Shown here one piece after another: positions 62,710-64,000 of a stretch of DNA of 64,000 nucleotides. A program made the translations under genes and the position numbers. Where the stretch lies: contig OZ176054.1 in assembly GCA_964247055.1 (NCBI GenBank), positions 3,038,001-3,102,000 of the forward strand, written 5' to 3'. Origin of the DNA: Paragordius varius. Lineage: Eukaryota; Nematomorpha. Every line of letters starts with the position of its first letter. Position 1 is the first letter of the stretch. The notes under the pieces were generated by a model. It was not told the DNA's origin and did not search any database. It saw only the letters and a list, made by a program, of their open reading frames with translations.

Positions 62710-63258
62710 GATGAAAAAATGAAATTAGTATTTACAGCTGAGTAAATTAAATCATTTTTTACATAAAAAAAGCAACAAAAAAGCTGTAAAAATTAAATTT
62801 ATTTTTAAAAATAAAAGTCCACAAAGCTATTTTACAAAGTGATATTTATATTTAAACAAACATTATTAACATCCAAGAACATATAATAAAGTTTGTTTTG
62901 ATTTAACAAATTGATAAAAAATATTTGTGTGAAAAAATGTCAAGTTACCCAATTTTTGAGGGTTTTTGGCCCCTAAAACAAAAAGTATTGGATATTTTGA
63001 GTAAATTATTTTTTTATTTTAAAGATAAATTGGTAATTTATTGTAAAAATACTTATGTAAGCCACATATTATTTGTTTACACAGCAAAAAATATTTACGA
63101 ACAAGAAAATTTTGGATATGTCCAAATATGGAAAAAGTCCCATATCTCGAAAACGAGCTGGGTAAGTAAAAAAAATTTTTACGCAAATCTGATCACAATA
63201 CTATAAGGAATCAGAAAATATTTAGAAAATCGAGTCCAGAAAAAGTTGTGTCACAGTG
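62710..63258 (-). repeat. Right arm of the long inverted repeat
   Basis: Reverse complement of 60393-60948. Small length differences and scattered substitutions only, so the arms are still similar enough to fold into a long hairpin. The open frame at 62925-63206 lies wholly in the arm and is a shadow. Confidence 0.92.
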
Positions 63259-63763
63259 TAAGTTTCGATGTTTTTCAGAAAATCGATTTAGCTAATGATT
63301 GTTCAATAACGTTTAAAACGCTGCGCAAAAACGGAATGAAAGCGCGATTGTTACCCACACATTTCGTCATAATTAAAAAATTACTATTGACATTGGAGTT
63401 GACCTGTTGGGAAACATGCTTCAAATGGATCTTGGGAACTGTATTCTTTAAAAAAACCATATTTTTAAACCGAGCAAGGTAATAGTAAGGAATTAAATTA
63501 AGTCAGTCGCGCTAAAGGCATTTATAAATGAATAAAAAATCTGTAAAGTTTGGGGCCCACACGTTTTTCTAAAATTGCTCAAAACCATTGATTTATAAAT
63601 ATTTCTTGTATTTTAAATTCGTTAAAACTAATACTTCATTTAAAGAAATAAATGGTCAATAGAGATTTAATATAATATAATTATAATCATACATTTATTA
63701 AAGGCAGCCTTTAATCTACAATTTTATCGCTTCGTATGATTATAAGAATGTACAATAAACTTT
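63259..63763. other. Short spacer before the p47 gene
   Basis: Contains no recognisable exon. Overlapping frames at 63246-63482 on both strands have no family similarity. The promoter of the downstream gene should lie near the right end. Confidence 0.5.
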
Positions 63764-64000
63764 ATGGCTGATTTAGTGACAAAATTTACTGAAGTTACGA
63801 ACTGTAAAGCCGAAACCGCTCTTTCATATCTATCAAAATACGAATGGGACTTTGAAGTTAATCGCTCTATCTATATCCAGGAAGCTTTAAGTCATTTTTT
63901 TGAGGATGGAGGTAATGAAAATTTGGATTTTAAATTAACTTCGCTTGAAAAAACAACAAAACCAGCTGCGAAAGAAGGACAATCTTCCTCTAAGTACATA
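63764..64000 (+). CDS. NSFL1C: p47/NSFL1C (p97 cofactor), N-terminal part, cut by window end
   Basis: Two exons are seen: 63764-63856 and 63881-64000 (continues). Spliced residues 1-45 form the N-terminal UBA-like domain: FTEVTNCKAETALSYLSKYEWDFEEALSHFFEDGG aligns along its length with p47 [35 protein letters not shown] (quoted in overlapping pieces: FTEVT, ALSYL, EWDFE, EALSHFFEDGG). p47 is an adaptor of the ATPase p97/VCP that binds ubiquitin through this domain and serves Golgi and ER membrane fusion through SEP and UBX domains, which would lie beyond the window. The 24-base intron is open in frame, but unspliced it would insert eight residues inside a helix of the domain. Start is the first ATG, matching the family N-terminus. 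Confidence 0.86.
   Translation, partial: MADLVTKFTEVTNCKAETALSYLSKYEWDFEVNRSIYIQEALSHFFEDGGNENLDFKLTSLEKTTKPAAKEGQSSSKYI
63857..63880 (+). other. Ultra-short intron (24 bases) in p47 gene
   Basis: Begins GTTAATCGCT and ends CTATATCCAG; phase 0. A multiple of three, so only the alignment decides: removing it restores WDFEEALSHFFEDGG against p47 [15 protein letters not shown] without a gap. Confidence 0.82.

Larger units (their letters stand above)
60393..63258. mobile_element. DNA element with ~550-base terminal inverted repeats
   Basis: Ends are CACTGTG (60393) and CACAGTG (63258), flanked on both sides by TAA (60390-60392 and 63259-63261), a possible 3-base target duplication. The outer ~550 bases on each side are reverse complements with only scattered differences. 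The 1.8-kb core carries a broken gene of a widespread multi-copy family (61080-61574) and little else. CACT ends with a 3-base duplication recall CACTA-group transposons, but arms this long are unusual and no transposase is visible, so the superfamily is unsettled. Confidence 0.82.

Noticed and set aside
62925-63206. 93-residue plus-strand frame
   Set aside because: Entirely within the right inverted-repeat arm; the equivalent text in the left arm is not open.
1-64000. tRNA, rRNA, CRISPR, retrovirus-like or Polinton-like elements
   Set aside because: I scanned for these on both strands and found no cloverleaf, array, long terminal repeat pair, integrase, capsid or polymerase signal that I could support.

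Overview
The window is nuclear DNA of an invertebrate animal. It is very A+T-rich (roughly three quarters by eye), all genes are spliced with GT-AG introns, and the recognisable proteins are metazoan types: SLC9B/NHA antiporter, splicing factor 1, ATP synthase subunit e, a UBL+AN1 (ZFAND4-type) protein, p47, and a C2H2 factor with a CtBP motif. I cannot name the species. Introns fall into two classes, ordinary ones (80 bases to over 2 kb) and a set of 22-27-base ones near gene starts. Very short introns are known in dicyemids and at the 5' ends of flatworm genes, so a flatworm-like or mesozoan-like animal is possible, but that is inference.

Layout: 1-4200 holds no gene, only copies of a TTAA-flanked inverted-repeat element. 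4222-4532 (+) is ATP synthase subunit e, tail to tail with an 11-exon SLC9B gene (4583-11346, -). 12806-18448 is gene-free. 18449-23766 (+) is a five-finger C2H2 gene. 23767-31433 is gene-free, with a tandem array, a composite hAT element nested in an older TTAA element, and another TTAA element. 31434-38115 (+) is splicing factor 1. It converges on an 8-exon gene at 39177-47569 (-) coding for a 1629-residue, low-complexity, synaptopodin-2-like protein. 47570-54974 holds a decayed second hAT element and little else. 54975-59189 (+) is the ZFAND4-like gene. 60393-63258 is a DNA element with ~550-base terminal inverted repeats carrying a broken gene of a widespread multi-copy family. The window ends in the first exons of a p47 (NSFL1C) gene at 63764.

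The genes do not form a pathway. They are dispersed housekeeping or regulatory genes separated by transposon-rich spacers. All gene models except the doubtful 48096-48329 locus were checked for phase continuity across every junction, and the main ones also for conserved protein motifs. The most striking signals are the ultra-short introns, the long-inverted-repeat element, the loss of one ion-binding aspartate in the antiporter, and the nested/inverted hAT structure.
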